From positions 1 to 64,000 of the forward strand of contig JBDWMA010000042.1 of assembly GCA_039972875.1 (NCBI GenBank): a stretch of DNA of 64,000 bases, read 5' to 3'. The stretch is from Pseudoruegeria sp039972875 (GTDB taxonomy: Bacteria > Pseudomonadota > Alphaproteobacteria > Rhodobacterales > Rhodobacteraceae). The translations under genes and the position numbers were made by a program. The notes beneath the pieces were generated by a model. That model did not search any database and had not been told where the DNA came from. It saw nothing but the letters and a program-made list of their open reading frames with translations. Positions 9,742 through 18,842 of the stretch are shown one piece after another. How positions within the stretch are numbered: position 1 is the stretch's first letter; the number at the start of each line of letters is the position of its first letter.

Positions 9742-11253
9742 ATGGCCCTCATACCTTCCTTCGATACATTTGACGCGGGATATTCCGCTGGCAGGAATCA
9801 AGTCGTCTATACCCGCTTGGCGGCTGACCTCGACACACCGGTCTCTTTGATGCTGAAGCTCGCCGAGGCGCGCAAAGACAGCTTTATGCTGGAAAGTGTC
9901 ACTGGAGGAGAAGTCCGCGGCCGCTATTCGATCGTTGGGATGAAACCGGATCTGATTTGGGAATGTAATGGCACAACATCGCGCTTGAACCGTCAAGCAC
10001 GGTTTGACCGTGAAGCCTTTGAAACCCTCGATGCGGCCCCCCTGAGCGCATTGCGCAACCTCATAGAGGAAAGCCGGATAGAGATGCCCGCAGAACTGCC
10101 CTCGTCCGCGGCAGGCCTGTTTGGGTACCTTGGATATGACATGATCCGGCTGGTCGAACACTTGCCAAATATCAATCCCGATCCCATCGGCGTCCCAGAT
10201 GCGGTTATGATTCGCCCTTCTGTAGTCGCGGTGTTGGACGGGGTCAAAGGTGAGGTGACCGTTGTCTCCCCAGCATGGGTGAATACGGGCCAATCTGCGC
10301 GCGCAGCCTATGCGCAAGCCGCTGAACGAGTTATGGACGCAGTCCGCGACCTTGAACGTCAAATGTCCGGTGAAAGCCGCAACCTCGGCGATGAGGCTCC
10401 GCTAAAAGAACCCATTTCGAATTTCACCAAAGACGGCTATAAATCTGCGATTGAAAAGGCCAAGGATTATATCCGCGCCGGTGACATATTTCAGGTTGTG
10501 CCTTCGCAACGCTGGACCCAGGACTTTCCACTTCCGCCGTTCTCTTTGTATCGATCATTGCGTCGAACCAACCCGTCACCGTTCATGTTTTATTTTAATT
10601 TCGGTGGATTTCAGATCATCGGAGCCAGCCCCGAGATCCTCGTACGTGTATTCGACCGAGAGGTCACGATTCGTCCTATCGCAGGCACCCGCAAACGCGG
10701 TCGTACCCCCGAAGAAGACCGCGTCTTAGAGGCGGATTTGCTATCAGACCAAAAAGAATTGGCCGAACATTTAATGCTTTTGGATTTGGGTCGTAACGAT
10801 ACCGCCAAAGTATCCAAAGTTGGCACCGTACGCCCAACCGAGGAATTCATCGTAGAGCATTACAGCCATGTAATGCACATCGTTTCCAATGTGGTGGGTG
10901 AACTGGCCGATGACCAAGACGCTATTTCGGCGTTTTTTGCAGGGATGCCAGCGGGAACAGTTTCTGGAGCGCCCAAAGTACGCGCGATGGAGATTATTGA
11001 CGAGCTCGAGCCTGAAAAACGTGGCGTCTACGGGGGCGGTTGCGGATATTTTGGCGCGAATGGCGACATGGATATGTGCATATCTCTGCGTACAGCGGTC
11101 CTAAAAGACGAAAAACTTTACATCCAAGCAGGTGGCGGGGTCGTCTACGACAGCAATCCCGAAGATGAGTTTCAGGAAACCGTCAATAAATCCGCGGCCA
11201 TCAAAAAGGCAGCCGAAGACGCAGGCATTTTTAATACGTCAGGCAATAGTTAA
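9742..11253 (+). CDS. trpE: Anthranilate synthase component I
   Basis: 504 residues. With TrpG it makes anthranilate from chorismate and glutamine, the first step of tryptophan synthesis. Family blocks include GRYSIVGMKPDL (N-terminal, Trp feedback region), AGDIFQVVPSQRW, a chorismate-binding core with PIAGTRKRGRT and AGTVSGAPKVRAMEIIDELE, and YGGGCGYF. The ATG at 9742 gives the usual N-terminus (MALIPSFDTF). It lies 2.7 kb from trpGDC, with an aldolase gene and an opposite-strand gene between. Confidence 0.95.
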   Translation: MALIPSFDTFDAGYSAGRNQVVYTRLAADLDTPVSLMLKLAEARKDSFMLESVTGGEVRGRYSIVGMKPDLIWECNGTTSRLNRQARFDREAFETLDAAPLSALRNLIEESRIEMPAELPSSAAGLFGYLGYDMIRLVEHLPNINPDPIGVPDAVMIRPSVVAVLDGVKGEVTVVSPAWVNTGQSARAAYAQAAERVMDAVRDLERQMSGESRNLGDEAPLKEPISNFTKDGYKSAIEKAKDYIRAGDIFQVVPSQRWTQDFPLPPFSLYRSLRRTNPSPFMFYFNFGGFQIIGASPEILVRVFDREVTIRPIAGTRKRGRTPEEDRVLEADLLSDQKELAEHLMLLDLGRNDTAKVSKVGTVRPTEEFIVEHYSHVMHIVSNVVGELADDQDAISAFFAGMPAGTVSGAPKVRAMEIIDELEPEKRGVYGGGCGYFGANGDMDMCISLRTAVLKDEKLYIQAGGGVVYDSNPEDEFQETVNKSAAIKKAAEDAGIFNTSGNS

Positions 11254-11476
11254 TCCTTCGACACATAGTTTGTGGCTAAGTTGGTGTTTTAAACGATCAA
11301 AGAATCCGTTTGGACATCATCCATTCTACCCTCAATGCTGTCGCGATGAACAAAATCGTTGTCTCGATCAAAACAACATGTGGGTTAAAGCTGGGTGTAA
11401 ATCGTCTTATGCACGAATCAATTGATCCGGCAGGATTCGATTTGAAGTATCTCAAACGAAAACACAGGAGCATGCC

Positions 11477-12241
11477 ATGACATTAACGGTTGCCACTTCA
11501 CCGCAGACAAACCTGCTCCACTGGCCCGAACGTGTAGATTTGGCAGCTGCATTTCGTTGGACAGAGCGACTGAATATGCATGAAGCGGTTGCCAATCATT
11601 TCAGTCTGGCTGTGAACGACGCCGGGACCGAATTCCTGATGAACCCCAATCAAAGACATTTTAGCCGGATCAAAGCCTCAGACCTTTTGCATCTGGATGC
11701 CAATGATCCAAAAACGATGGACCACCCCGATGCGCCGGATCCAACCGCATGGGGTCTGCATGGGTCAATCCACCGCCACTGTGCCCATGCGCGCTGTGTT
11801 ATGCATGTTCACTCTATTCATGCGACGGTTTTGGCGTCATTGGCCGATAGCACCCTTCCCCCCATTGATCAAAACTGTGCCACGTTTTTCAATCGCTATG
11901 TGGTGGACAATGAATTTGGCGGGCTGGCTTTCGAAAACGAGGGGGAACGCTGCGCAGCTCAGCTGACAGATCCGAAGATCAAAGTGATGATCATGGGCAA
12001 CCACGGTATTTTAGTGATCGGTGATTCAGTGGCCGATACTTTTAACCGGCTGTATTATTTTGAACGCGCCGCAGAAACTTATATCCGGGCCCTGCAAACC
12101 GGGCAAAAACTCCGCATCCTAAGTGATGACATCGCTGAAAAGACCGCCCAGGAGATTGAGGCTTACCCCGAGCAAGCAACCCGACATTTTTCAGAATTAA
12201 AATCTATTTTAGATCATAAGGATAGCGACTACGCCAGTTAG
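11477..12241 (+). CDS. Class II aldolase/adducin family protein
   Basis: 254 residues with a class II aldolase/adducin domain over most of its length. The zinc-binding His pair is in CVMHVHSIHATVL, and a later His in MIMGNHGILVIG provides the third ligand. Family members include fuculose-phosphate aldolases, but also many alphaproteobacterial proteins of unknown substrate. Context gives no pathway: trpE is upstream at 223 bases and a deacetylase-like gene converges from the right. The 223-base upstream gap shows no ORF or strong hairpin. Confidence 0.85.
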   Translation: MTLTVATSPQTNLLHWPERVDLAAAFRWTERLNMHEAVANHFSLAVNDAGTEFLMNPNQRHFSRIKASDLLHLDANDPKTMDHPDAPDPTAWGLHGSIHRHCAHARCVMHVHSIHATVLASLADSTLPPIDQNCATFFNRYVVDNEFGGLAFENEGERCAAQLTDPKIKVMIMGNHGILVIGDSVADTFNRLYYFERAAETYIRALQTGQKLRILSDDIAEKTAQEIEAYPEQATRHFSELKSILDHKDSDYAS

Positions 12242-12257
12242 TCTGCCCTAGGGTAAC

Positions 12258-12294
12258 GCTGGCTCCAGAAAAGTTTGGGACCAGCAGACTTTTT
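12258..12294 (+). terminator. Possible terminator after the class II aldolase gene
   Basis: GCTGG (12258-12262) pairs with CCAGC (12281-12285), with partial extra pairing inside, and a TTTTT run follows at 12290-12294. It lies in the short gap between two convergent genes. The stem is weak. Confidence 0.4.
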
Positions 12295-12308
12295 CAGCCA
12301 AACTGTTT

Positions 12309-13871
12309 CTATTGTTGCATCAGGATTGAAGAGACAGGTGCCAAAGAGACGGCCTGACTGCGGTCATCCAAAACCCATTCAACCAATGCCCGGATTGTGT
12401 CCCCCTTCGTTTGCCCGACCATCACAACATGACCTTCTTGTGCAGCCTTAAATGCAGCCCGGTTTAAATAGCGTTTCATCGTGGTGATAGATTGCCCGTC
12501 CCCGTCAAACTTACGGAACACTGTCGCCGATGGAACCTCTTGGCGTTCCGCAATTTGCTCCACAGCATTGAGTCCTTGCGAATAAGCCAATATCCCCTGC
12601 CCGTTTTCTTTGGCGATGGCCGCGACCTGACGGATCAATGACCGATCACTCTGAAACCCGCCTTCACCGGTATCCAATATCGCCAAGGCCTCTGGAATAA
12701 CCTGTTTATAGGCTTCAAATGCGACCTCAAGATCACCGGGGGTTGCGCCCGCTGGGAGGCGCGTCAACAAAACAACCTCAAAGCCTGCAAGACGATAATC
12801 ATAAGCCGCGCTTGCCGCATATGGTGCGGACGCATCAATTGCGATGGCCAGGGGAATTGCGAAATCAGCGAAAGCCTCAGGGTTAAGGGAACCACTGCCA
12901 TCATCGATCAGGACCACAGAATATTTCGGCAAAGCCTCATCACCAACAAATGGTACACTAAAGGCCTCTAGGGCTGGCAGGCTGTTGATGTCCACAACCT
13001 CGGTCGGCACCTCAACCACAACGGGTTCCTCGGCCGCAACCCCAATGCGGGGCAATCGATCAGTGCGAACCGTAGGTGCCTGGTCAGCAATAGAAGACAC
13101 AGGTGCGCGTTGCGGCGCTGTATCCACCACGGCGACATCCTCTTCTGGTGCCAAGGGGGCCCCATCAGTAATCTGCGGCAGCACCAATTTCGGGGCCGTA
13201 GGTTGATCCGGGACCTGTGGTTGGATCAACGTATCAGTGGTTTGTTCTGGAACTGACAATTCCGGTGCCTCTTGCGGGCTTGTCAAAGTTGGCGACGTTA
13301 GACCATCAGAGCTCACAACAACGTTGGGGGCTTCCACAAGGATGTCTTCCCCAATTTCAGCTTCAGGACTGACATTGACGATTTCAACAACAACAGGTGC
13401 TTCGATGATTTCTGGGCGATCAGCAGGTTGTTGAACATCCAAAGGTGAATCGACTTTGGGGACGCTCGGAATGGGACCCTCTCGTGTTGTAACGACATCC
13501 TCCACCCTTGCAGGCTTGGAAACATCAGTACCATCAACAGCTAATTCAGGTGTAGAGAGCTCACCCTCAGTTGATCCGGCTGCCGGTGCGGTCGTGCTTT
13601 GGGTGGCATCTGGTGAAAGAGCTGCTGTTTCAAAGGCTAGAGGCGCAACGTTTTCCGGGGTCTGTGGGCTTTCGGTGATTGTCTCAGATACCTCAGCTGC
13701 GACAATGGGGGCCTCTTCAATAGGTGCGGTGCCTTCTGGCTGTGCTTCGATCCCCGCCGTTACGACGGGCTCACTCAGCAATCGTGTATCGCTCATCACC
13801 AAAAAAGTGCCTAAACCGATACATCCGATTAAGCCACCCCAGAATAGGCCTCCTAGCATTCCCCGCAGCAC
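12309..13871 (-). CDS. Divergent polysaccharide deacetylase family protein (YibQ-like), membrane-anchored
   Basis: 520 residues from a GTG start at 13871, which has GGAGG 5 bases upstream; the ATG at 13913 lacks a site. Near the N-terminus is one membrane segment (GGLFWGGLIGCIGLGTFLVM). It is followed by about 270 residues of acidic, Pro/Val/Thr-rich low-complexity linker, then a C-terminal domain of about 220 residues (VVLIDDGSG, LAIAIDASAPYA, ILDTGEGG) of the divergent polysaccharide deacetylase/YibQ type. Catalytic activity is unproven in this family and the usual deacetylase His/Asp triad is not obvious. The repeat-like linker probably spans the periplasm. Confidence 0.85.
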   Translation of the reverse strand: MLRGMLGGLFWGGLIGCIGLGTFLVMSDTRLLSEPVVTAGIEAQPEGTAPIEEAPIVAAEVSETITESPQTPENVAPLAFETAALSPDATQSTTAPAAGSTEGELSTPELAVDGTDVSKPARVEDVVTTREGPIPSVPKVDSPLDVQQPADRPEIIEAPVVVEIVNVSPEAEIGEDILVEAPNVVVSSDGLTSPTLTSPQEAPELSVPEQTTDTLIQPQVPDQPTAPKLVLPQITDGAPLAPEEDVAVVDTAPQRAPVSSIADQAPTVRTDRLPRIGVAAEEPVVVEVPTEVVDINSLPALEAFSVPFVGDEALPKYSVVLIDDGSGSLNPEAFADFAIPLAIAIDASAPYAASAAYDYRLAGFEVVLLTRLPAGATPGDLEVAFEAYKQVIPEALAILDTGEGGFQSDRSLIRQVAAIAKENGQGILAYSQGLNAVEQIAERQEVPSATVFRKFDGDGQSITTMKRYLNRAAFKAAQEGHVVMVGQTKGDTIRALVEWVLDDRSQAVSLAPVSSILMQQ

Positions 13872-14008
13872 ACTTGCCTCCGTTTTTGATCTCAAACTGT
13901 ATTTGCACGACATGTTGCGGGTTCAGGCCTTGACCAGCCCGCATCTCTCAGAGCATGTATAACCGCAGAATTTACGGGGTTCACCCCCAATTGACGAAAG
14001 CGCGCCAC

Positions 14009-14590
14009 ATGCTCCTGTTGATCGACAATTATGACAGCTTTACTTATAATCTGGTTCACTATCTGGGCGAACTCGGCGCAGATGTCGTTGTCAAACGCAA
14101 TGACGCATTGAATGTCCAAGAGGCAATGGCGCTAAATCCGTCATCAATCTTGTTATCGCCGGGGCCGTGTGATCCGAACCTGGCCGGAATTTGTTTGGAT
14201 CTTACACTGGCCGCCGCGGAAACCAAAACGCCCCTCATGGGGGTTTGTCTGGGCCACCAATCCATTGGACAGGCTTTTGGCGGCAAAGTTGTGCGCTGTC
14301 ACGAAATCGTGCACGGCAAGATGGGCACAATGCACAACGACGGAACAGGGGTGTTTTCAGGCCTCCCCCCGGCCTTTGAGGCCACGCGCTACCACTCTTT
14401 GATCGTAGAACGGGAAAGCCTGCCTGATTGCCTAGAGGTCAATGCGTCACTGGAAGATGGCACCATCATGGGACTCCGCCACAAGGAGCTGCCTCTCCAC
14501 GGGGTACAATTCCACCCCGAAAGCATCCGGTCAGAACATGGCCACGCGCTGCTGCGCAATTTCCTTAATACAGTGCAGGAGCCCGCATGA
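14009..14590 (+). CDS. trpG: Anthranilate synthase component II (glutamine amidotransferase)
   Basis: 194 residues, a class I glutamine amidotransferase that feeds ammonia to TrpE. It starts MLLLIDNYDSFTYNL, has the nucleophile Cys in GVCLGHQSIGQ (about residue 80), and His-Glu in HGVQFHPES near the C-terminus. An in-frame ATG at 13955 is open but the family start is at 14009. The stop overlaps the trpD start (ATGA), so the genes are translationally coupled. Confidence 0.95.
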   Translation: MLLLIDNYDSFTYNLVHYLGELGADVVVKRNDALNVQEAMALNPSSILLSPGPCDPNLAGICLDLTLAAAETKTPLMGVCLGHQSIGQAFGGKVVRCHEIVHGKMGTMHNDGTGVFSGLPPAFEATRYHSLIVERESLPDCLEVNASLEDGTIMGLRHKELPLHGVQFHPESIRSEHGHALLRNFLNTVQEPA

Positions 14591-15606
14591 GCGACGCAAT
14601 CAAACCTTTGATCGGTGCTGCCGCTGATCGCCCGCTCACGAAACCAGAGGCTGAGGCCGCTTTTGAAATCCTTTTTGATGGCGACGCGACACCAAGCCAA
14701 ATCGGTGGTTTGTTGATGGCACTTCGCACACGCGGTGAAACAGTCGAAGAAATCGCCGCAGCCGCCACGGTCATGCGGGCCAAATGCAACGCCGTTAAAG
14801 CACCCAAAGGGGCGATGGATATCGTCGGAACCGGGGGGGACGGGAAGCACACCCTGAACATCTCAACTGCCACAGCATTCGTTGTCGCAGGTTCGGGCGT
14901 CACAGTCGCCAAACATGGCAACCGCAATCTGTCGTCCAAATCCGGGACCGCTGACATTCAAACGGAAATGGGCATCAACGTAATGGTTGGTCCAAACATA
15001 GTGGAGCGCGCCATTAACGAAGTCGGTATTGGCTTTATGATGGCCCCTATGCATCACCCCGCAATCCGGCATGTCATGCCAACCCGTACCGAATTGGGAA
15101 CACGTACTCTGTTCAACATTCTTGGCCCACTGACCAACCCTGCGGGTGTGACCCGTCAACTAACCGGAGCCTACATACGCGACCTAATCCGACCAATGGC
15201 AGAGACCCTGCTAACATTGGGGTCGGAGTCAGCATGGCTTGTCCACGGATCTGATGGAACCGATGAATTATCAATTGCTGGGCCCAGCTGGGTTGCTGCC
15301 ATCGATAATGGCGCGGTCACGGAATTTGAAATCTCACCCGAAGATGCCGGCCTTCCCCTCCATCCCTTTGAGGAAATCATCGGCGGTACACCAGCAGAAA
15401 ATGCGAATGCCTTTCGCGCTTTGCTAGACGGAAAAGCCAGCGCCTACCGGGATGCCGTACTCTTAAACAGCGCCGCCGCCCTTTTGGTCGCTGGTAAGGT
15501 CAACAAATTACCGGAAGGAGTTGAACTTGCTAAAGAAAGCATCGATTCTGGCGCTGCACGTGAAAAAATAAATGCTTTGGCGAAACTAACATCGGAGGCC
15601 GCGTAA
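14587..15606 (+). CDS. trpD: Anthranilate phosphoribosyltransferase
   Basis: 339 residues, the normal length. It joins PRPP to anthranilate. The PRPP-binding glycine loop is in DIVGTGGDGKHTLNIST (about 78-94), with KHGNRNLSSKSG and NILGPLTNPA downstream. It overlaps trpG by four bases and trpC by one (TAATG), as in a tightly coupled operon. Confidence 0.96.
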   Translation: MSDAIKPLIGAAADRPLTKPEAEAAFEILFDGDATPSQIGGLLMALRTRGETVEEIAAAATVMRAKCNAVKAPKGAMDIVGTGGDGKHTLNISTATAFVVAGSGVTVAKHGNRNLSSKSGTADIQTEMGINVMVGPNIVERAINEVGIGFMMAPMHHPAIRHVMPTRTELGTRTLFNILGPLTNPAGVTRQLTGAYIRDLIRPMAETLLTLGSESAWLVHGSDGTDELSIAGPSWVAAIDNGAVTEFEISPEDAGLPLHPFEEIIGGTPAENANAFRALLDGKASAYRDAVLLNSAAALLVAGKVNKLPEGVELAKESIDSGAAREKINALAKLTSEAA

Positions 15607-16415
15607 TGGCGACGGTTCTGGACAAAATAAAAGCCTATAAGCTAGAGGAAGTGGCCGCACGCAAAAGCAGCCGTCCCTTGGCTGATGTGGAAGCAGACGC
15701 AAAAAGTGCCTCTCCCGTACGTGGCTTTGCCAATGCGCTGCATTCCGCTGCAAACTCAGGATATGGCCTCATCGCTGAGGTTAAAAAAGCCAGCCCTTCT
15801 AAAGGTCTCATCCGCGAGGACTTCAACCCCCCGGAAATCGCCAAGGCCTATGAAGCCGGCGGTGCTGCGTGTTTGTCCGTGTTGACCGATGCACCCTCGT
15901 TTCAAGGATCTGAGGACTTCCTCATTGCCGCACGTAATGCGACAAGCCTTCCTGTGCTACGCAAAGACTTTATGTATGACACATATCAGGTCGCAGAAGC
16001 CCGCGCGATGGGCGCAGACTGTATCCTGATCATAATGGCAAGTGTCTCTGACGAACAAGCTCTAGAACTCGAGGACGCCGCCTTCGGATGGGAAATGGAT
16101 GTATTGATTGAAGTCCATGACGAAGAAGAGCTAGAACGCGCCGGGCAGTTAAAATCGCCTTTGATGGGTATCAACAATCGTAATCTGAAAACCTTTGAAA
16201 CCAGTCTCGACACAACCCGACGCCTAGCGAAACTGGTCCCCTTGGGGCGCACAATCGTTGCGGAATCTGGTCTCTCTACTCCTGAGGATCTTTCTGAATT
16301 GGCGCGCTACGGCGCCCGAAGCTTTCTAATTGGCGAAAGTTTGATGCGCCAAGATGACGTCGCAACTGCAACGCGAACGCTATTGGCCAACCCCCTTCGT
16401 GCAGGTGGATTTTAA
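15606..16415 (+). CDS. trpC: Indole-3-glycerol phosphate synthase
   Basis: 269 residues, a TIM-barrel enzyme that closes the indole ring. Signature blocks are LIAEVKKASPSKGLI, LSVLTDAPSFQG, VLRKDFMYDTYQV, MGINNRNLKTFE and VAESGL. The start overlaps the trpD stop and the stop overlaps the moaC start. It is not fused to trpF. Confidence 0.96.
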   Translation: MATVLDKIKAYKLEEVAARKSSRPLADVEADAKSASPVRGFANALHSAANSGYGLIAEVKKASPSKGLIREDFNPPEIAKAYEAGGAACLSVLTDAPSFQGSEDFLIAARNATSLPVLRKDFMYDTYQVAEARAMGADCILIIMASVSDEQALELEDAAFGWEMDVLIEVHDEEELERAGQLKSPLMGINNRNLKTFETSLDTTRRLAKLVPLGRTIVAESGLSTPEDLSELARYGARSFLIGESLMRQDDVATATRTLLANPLRAGGF

Positions 16416-16891
16416 TGTCAGAGCTAACCCATTTTGACGGCAAGGGTGACGCCCACATGGTCGATGTTTCTAACAAACCGACCACCTCGCGTGTTGCGGT
16501 GGCCGAGGGCTGTGTGAAGATGACCGCACAAACACTTGAGATTATTACGGAAGGTCGCGCAAAAAAAGGCGATGTCCTTGGCGTGGCCCGCCTTGCTGGG
16601 ATCATGGGAGCAAAAAAGACATCCGATCTGATCCCTTTGTGCCATCCACTTCCGATCACCAAAGTGGCAATCGAGCTGACCGCTGACCCTGACCTCCCCG
16701 GCATTTGCATTCAAGCAACTGTAAAAACGGGTGGACAAACCGGGGTCGAGATGGAGGCCTTAACAGCTGTCTCAACAGCGGCCCTCACCCTATATGATAT
16801 GGTCAAGGCCGTTGAAAAATCCATGATCATCAGCGACATCAGGCTGCTTCGCAAAGAAGGTGGTAAATCAGGTTTGTACGAAGCATCATGA
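16415..16891 (+). CDS. moaC: Cyclic pyranopterin monophosphate synthase
   Basis: 158 residues. It acts after MoaA in the first part of molybdopterin synthesis. MoaC blocks are seen: HMVDVSNKPTTSRVAVAEG, LIPLCHPLPITK (active-site His region), GVEMEALTAVSTAALTLYDM and MIISDIRLLRKEGGKSG. It is coupled by overlaps to trpC and moeA, so molybdenum cofactor genes are carried in the trp operon. Confidence 0.95.
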   Translation: MSELTHFDGKGDAHMVDVSNKPTTSRVAVAEGCVKMTAQTLEIITEGRAKKGDVLGVARLAGIMGAKKTSDLIPLCHPLPITKVAIELTADPDLPGICIQATVKTGGQTGVEMEALTAVSTAALTLYDMVKAVEKSMIISDIRLLRKEGGKSGLYEAS

Positions 16892-18060
16892 TCTCCGTCA
16901 GCGAAGCTCTTGAACAGGTATTGTCTCTTGTTAGCCCTCTGTCGGTCGAGGAAATTTCGCTACACGAAGCATCTGGTCGGCATCTTGCGCAACCAGTCTT
17001 GGCAAAACGCGATCAACCCCCATTCGCGAGCTCCGCGATGGACGGATATGCAATTCCGGACGCCGAGGTATCCCCTGGATTGACCTATTCGGTCATCGGG
17101 GAATCCGCTGCGGGCCATCGCTTTCAAGGAAACCTAAACGCAGGCGAAGCCGTCCGCATCTTTACAGGCGCCCCCGTTCCCATGGGCGGAAACCGCATTA
17201 TAATTCAAGAGGATGTCGCGCGATCCGGAGACACCATTAGAATCAACGACAACCTTGACCCTTCGTTGTACATCCGCCCTGCTGGCGGAGATTTCAAAAT
17301 TGGAGACGGCCTATCGGCACCTCGCGCGTTAACACCAAGTGATTTGTCGTTAATTGCAGCAATGAATTGTCCAAAGATAACGGTGTACCGCAAACCTGTT
17401 GTTGCCTTGATCGCAACCGGGGATGAACTGGTGATGCCCGGAGATACGCCAAATCAGGACCAAATCATTGCCTCAAACAGTTTCGCCCTAAAAGCACTGT
17501 TTGAAACGCATGGCGCAGTGGTTCGCCTCTTGCCCATCGCCCGCGATAACGAAGCCTCACTAAAACAGGCATTTGAGCTGGCAAACGGCGCCGACCTTAT
17601 TGTAACGACGGGTGGTGCTTCTGTTGGCGATCATGACTTGGTCGCCCCCGTTGCCGATAGGCTTGGGATGGAACGTTCATTTTACAAGGTGGCGATGCGT
17701 CCGGGCAAACCTCTAATGGCCGGAAAACTAGGGAATTCCGTAATGATCGGACTACCTGGAAATCCTGTGTCCTCAATTGTTTGTGCACATATCTTCATCC
17801 TCCCCATGCTAAAAAAAATGACCGGGCAACCGGGTGAAGCGATGCAAAGATATACCGCAACTCTTGCCTCTGATATCGGCCCGAATAGTCCGAGAGAACA
17901 CTATATGCGCGCCATCTTGCTAGATGGGCAAATTACCCCTTTTTCACGCCAAGACTCGTCGCTTTTATCGATTCTCTCCGATGCTAATTGCCTGATGGTG
18001 CGCCCCTCTAAAGATTGCTCACGCAAAGCGGGCGACACCGTGGAATACATCCCTCTTTGA
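16888..18060 (+). CDS. moeA: Molybdopterin molybdotransferase
   Basis: 390 residues, the MoeA length. It inserts molybdate into adenylylated molybdopterin. Domains in order: the N-terminal MoeA part with SSAMDGYAIP, a middle with FTGAPVPMG, the MoCF-binding domain with ATGDELVMPG, TTGGASVGDHD and GLPGNPVSS, and a C-terminal barrel. The start overlaps moaC (ATGA). It is followed by the lexA promoter region. Confidence 0.95.
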   Translation: MISVSEALEQVLSLVSPLSVEEISLHEASGRHLAQPVLAKRDQPPFASSAMDGYAIPDAEVSPGLTYSVIGESAAGHRFQGNLNAGEAVRIFTGAPVPMGGNRIIIQEDVARSGDTIRINDNLDPSLYIRPAGGDFKIGDGLSAPRALTPSDLSLIAAMNCPKITVYRKPVVALIATGDELVMPGDTPNQDQIIASNSFALKALFETHGAVVRLLPIARDNEASLKQAFELANGADLIVTTGGASVGDHDLVAPVADRLGMERSFYKVAMRPGKPLMAGKLGNSVMIGLPGNPVSSIVCAHIFILPMLKKMTGQPGEAMQRYTATLASDIGPNSPREHYMRAILLDGQITPFSRQDSSLLSILSDANCLMVRPSKDCSRKAGDTVEYIPL

Positions 18061-18070
18061 GCCAACAGAG

Positions 18071-18110
18071 TTGACACAAAACAAGAACATCCTTAGAACA
18101 AGTACCGAAC
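18071..18110 (+). promoter_or_regulatory. lexA promoter with overlapping alphaproteobacterial SOS boxes
   Basis: Three GAAC units stand at 18085, 18096 and 18107, each separated by exactly seven bases. GAAC-N7-GAAC is the complement of the alphaproteobacterial LexA box GTTC-N7-GTTC, so two boxes share the middle unit. A TTGACA at 18071-18076 with TAGAAC 17 bases on (18094-18099) makes a promoter whose -10 lies inside the boxes. LexA binding would block it, giving autoregulation. Confidence 0.85.
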
Positions 18111-18152
18111 GCGGAGGCAATATTCGCGCGAATTTGGCATAGGGAATGAGCA

Positions 18153-18842
18153 ATGTTGACCAAGAAACAGTTGGAATTACTCGATTTCATCCACACACGT
18201 GTTCAACGTGATGGTGTCCCTCCGTCATTTGATGAAATGAAAGAGGCATTGGATCTACGGTCCAAGTCCGGTATTCATCGCTTAATCACCGCCCTTGAAG
18301 AGCGTGGATTTATCCGTCGTCTGGCCCATCGTGCCCGTGCGATTGAAATCGTGAAGCTTCCTGATTCTCTGAATAAGGGGGGCTTTACACCTCGCGTGAT
18401 CGAAGGAAACGTGCCAAGCGTCCCGCCACGCAATGCCCAACACGTTGACGCCTCTCATGCACTCGATATTCCTGTTATGGGGCAAATCGCAGCTGGTACC
18501 CCGATTGAGGCAATATCGCAGGCTTCACACTCCGTCTCAGTTCCCGGACAAATGATTTCACCGCAAGGGCATCACTATGCACTTGAAGTCAAAGGAGATT
18601 CCATGATTGAGGCCGGGATCAATCACGGAGATATTGTTGTCATACGAGAGACCTCGACAGCTGATAATGGTGATATCGTGGTCGCCGTGGTCGAAGGATA
18701 TGAGGCAACATTAAAACGTTTCCGCAAGACGGGTGACATGATCGCCTTGGAACCTGCCAATCGTGCTTTTGAAACACGGATACTTCCTGCTGGTCAGGTG
18801 ACGGTTCAGGGGCGGTTGGTTGGCTTGATCCGTACTTACTAA
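18153..18842 (+). CDS. lexA: LexA repressor
   Basis: 229 residues. The N-terminal winged helix (about 1-65) binds the SOS box; the C-terminal part is the S24 self-cleaving domain. The Ala-Gly cleavage site is in QIAAGTPIEA (A114-G115), the catalytic Ser in KGDSMIEAG (S150) and the Lys in EATLKRF (K188). It controls the SOS response and probably itself through the boxes just upstream. It overlaps the convergent comEC stop by four bases. Confidence 0.96.
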   Translation: MLTKKQLELLDFIHTRVQRDGVPPSFDEMKEALDLRSKSGIHRLITALEERGFIRRLAHRARAIEIVKLPDSLNKGGFTPRVIEGNVPSVPPRNAQHVDASHALDIPVMGQIAAGTPIEAISQASHSVSVPGQMISPQGHHYALEVKGDSMIEAGINHGDIVVIRETSTADNGDIVVAVVEGYEATLKRFRKTGDMIALEPANRAFETRILPAGQVTVQGRLVGLIRTY

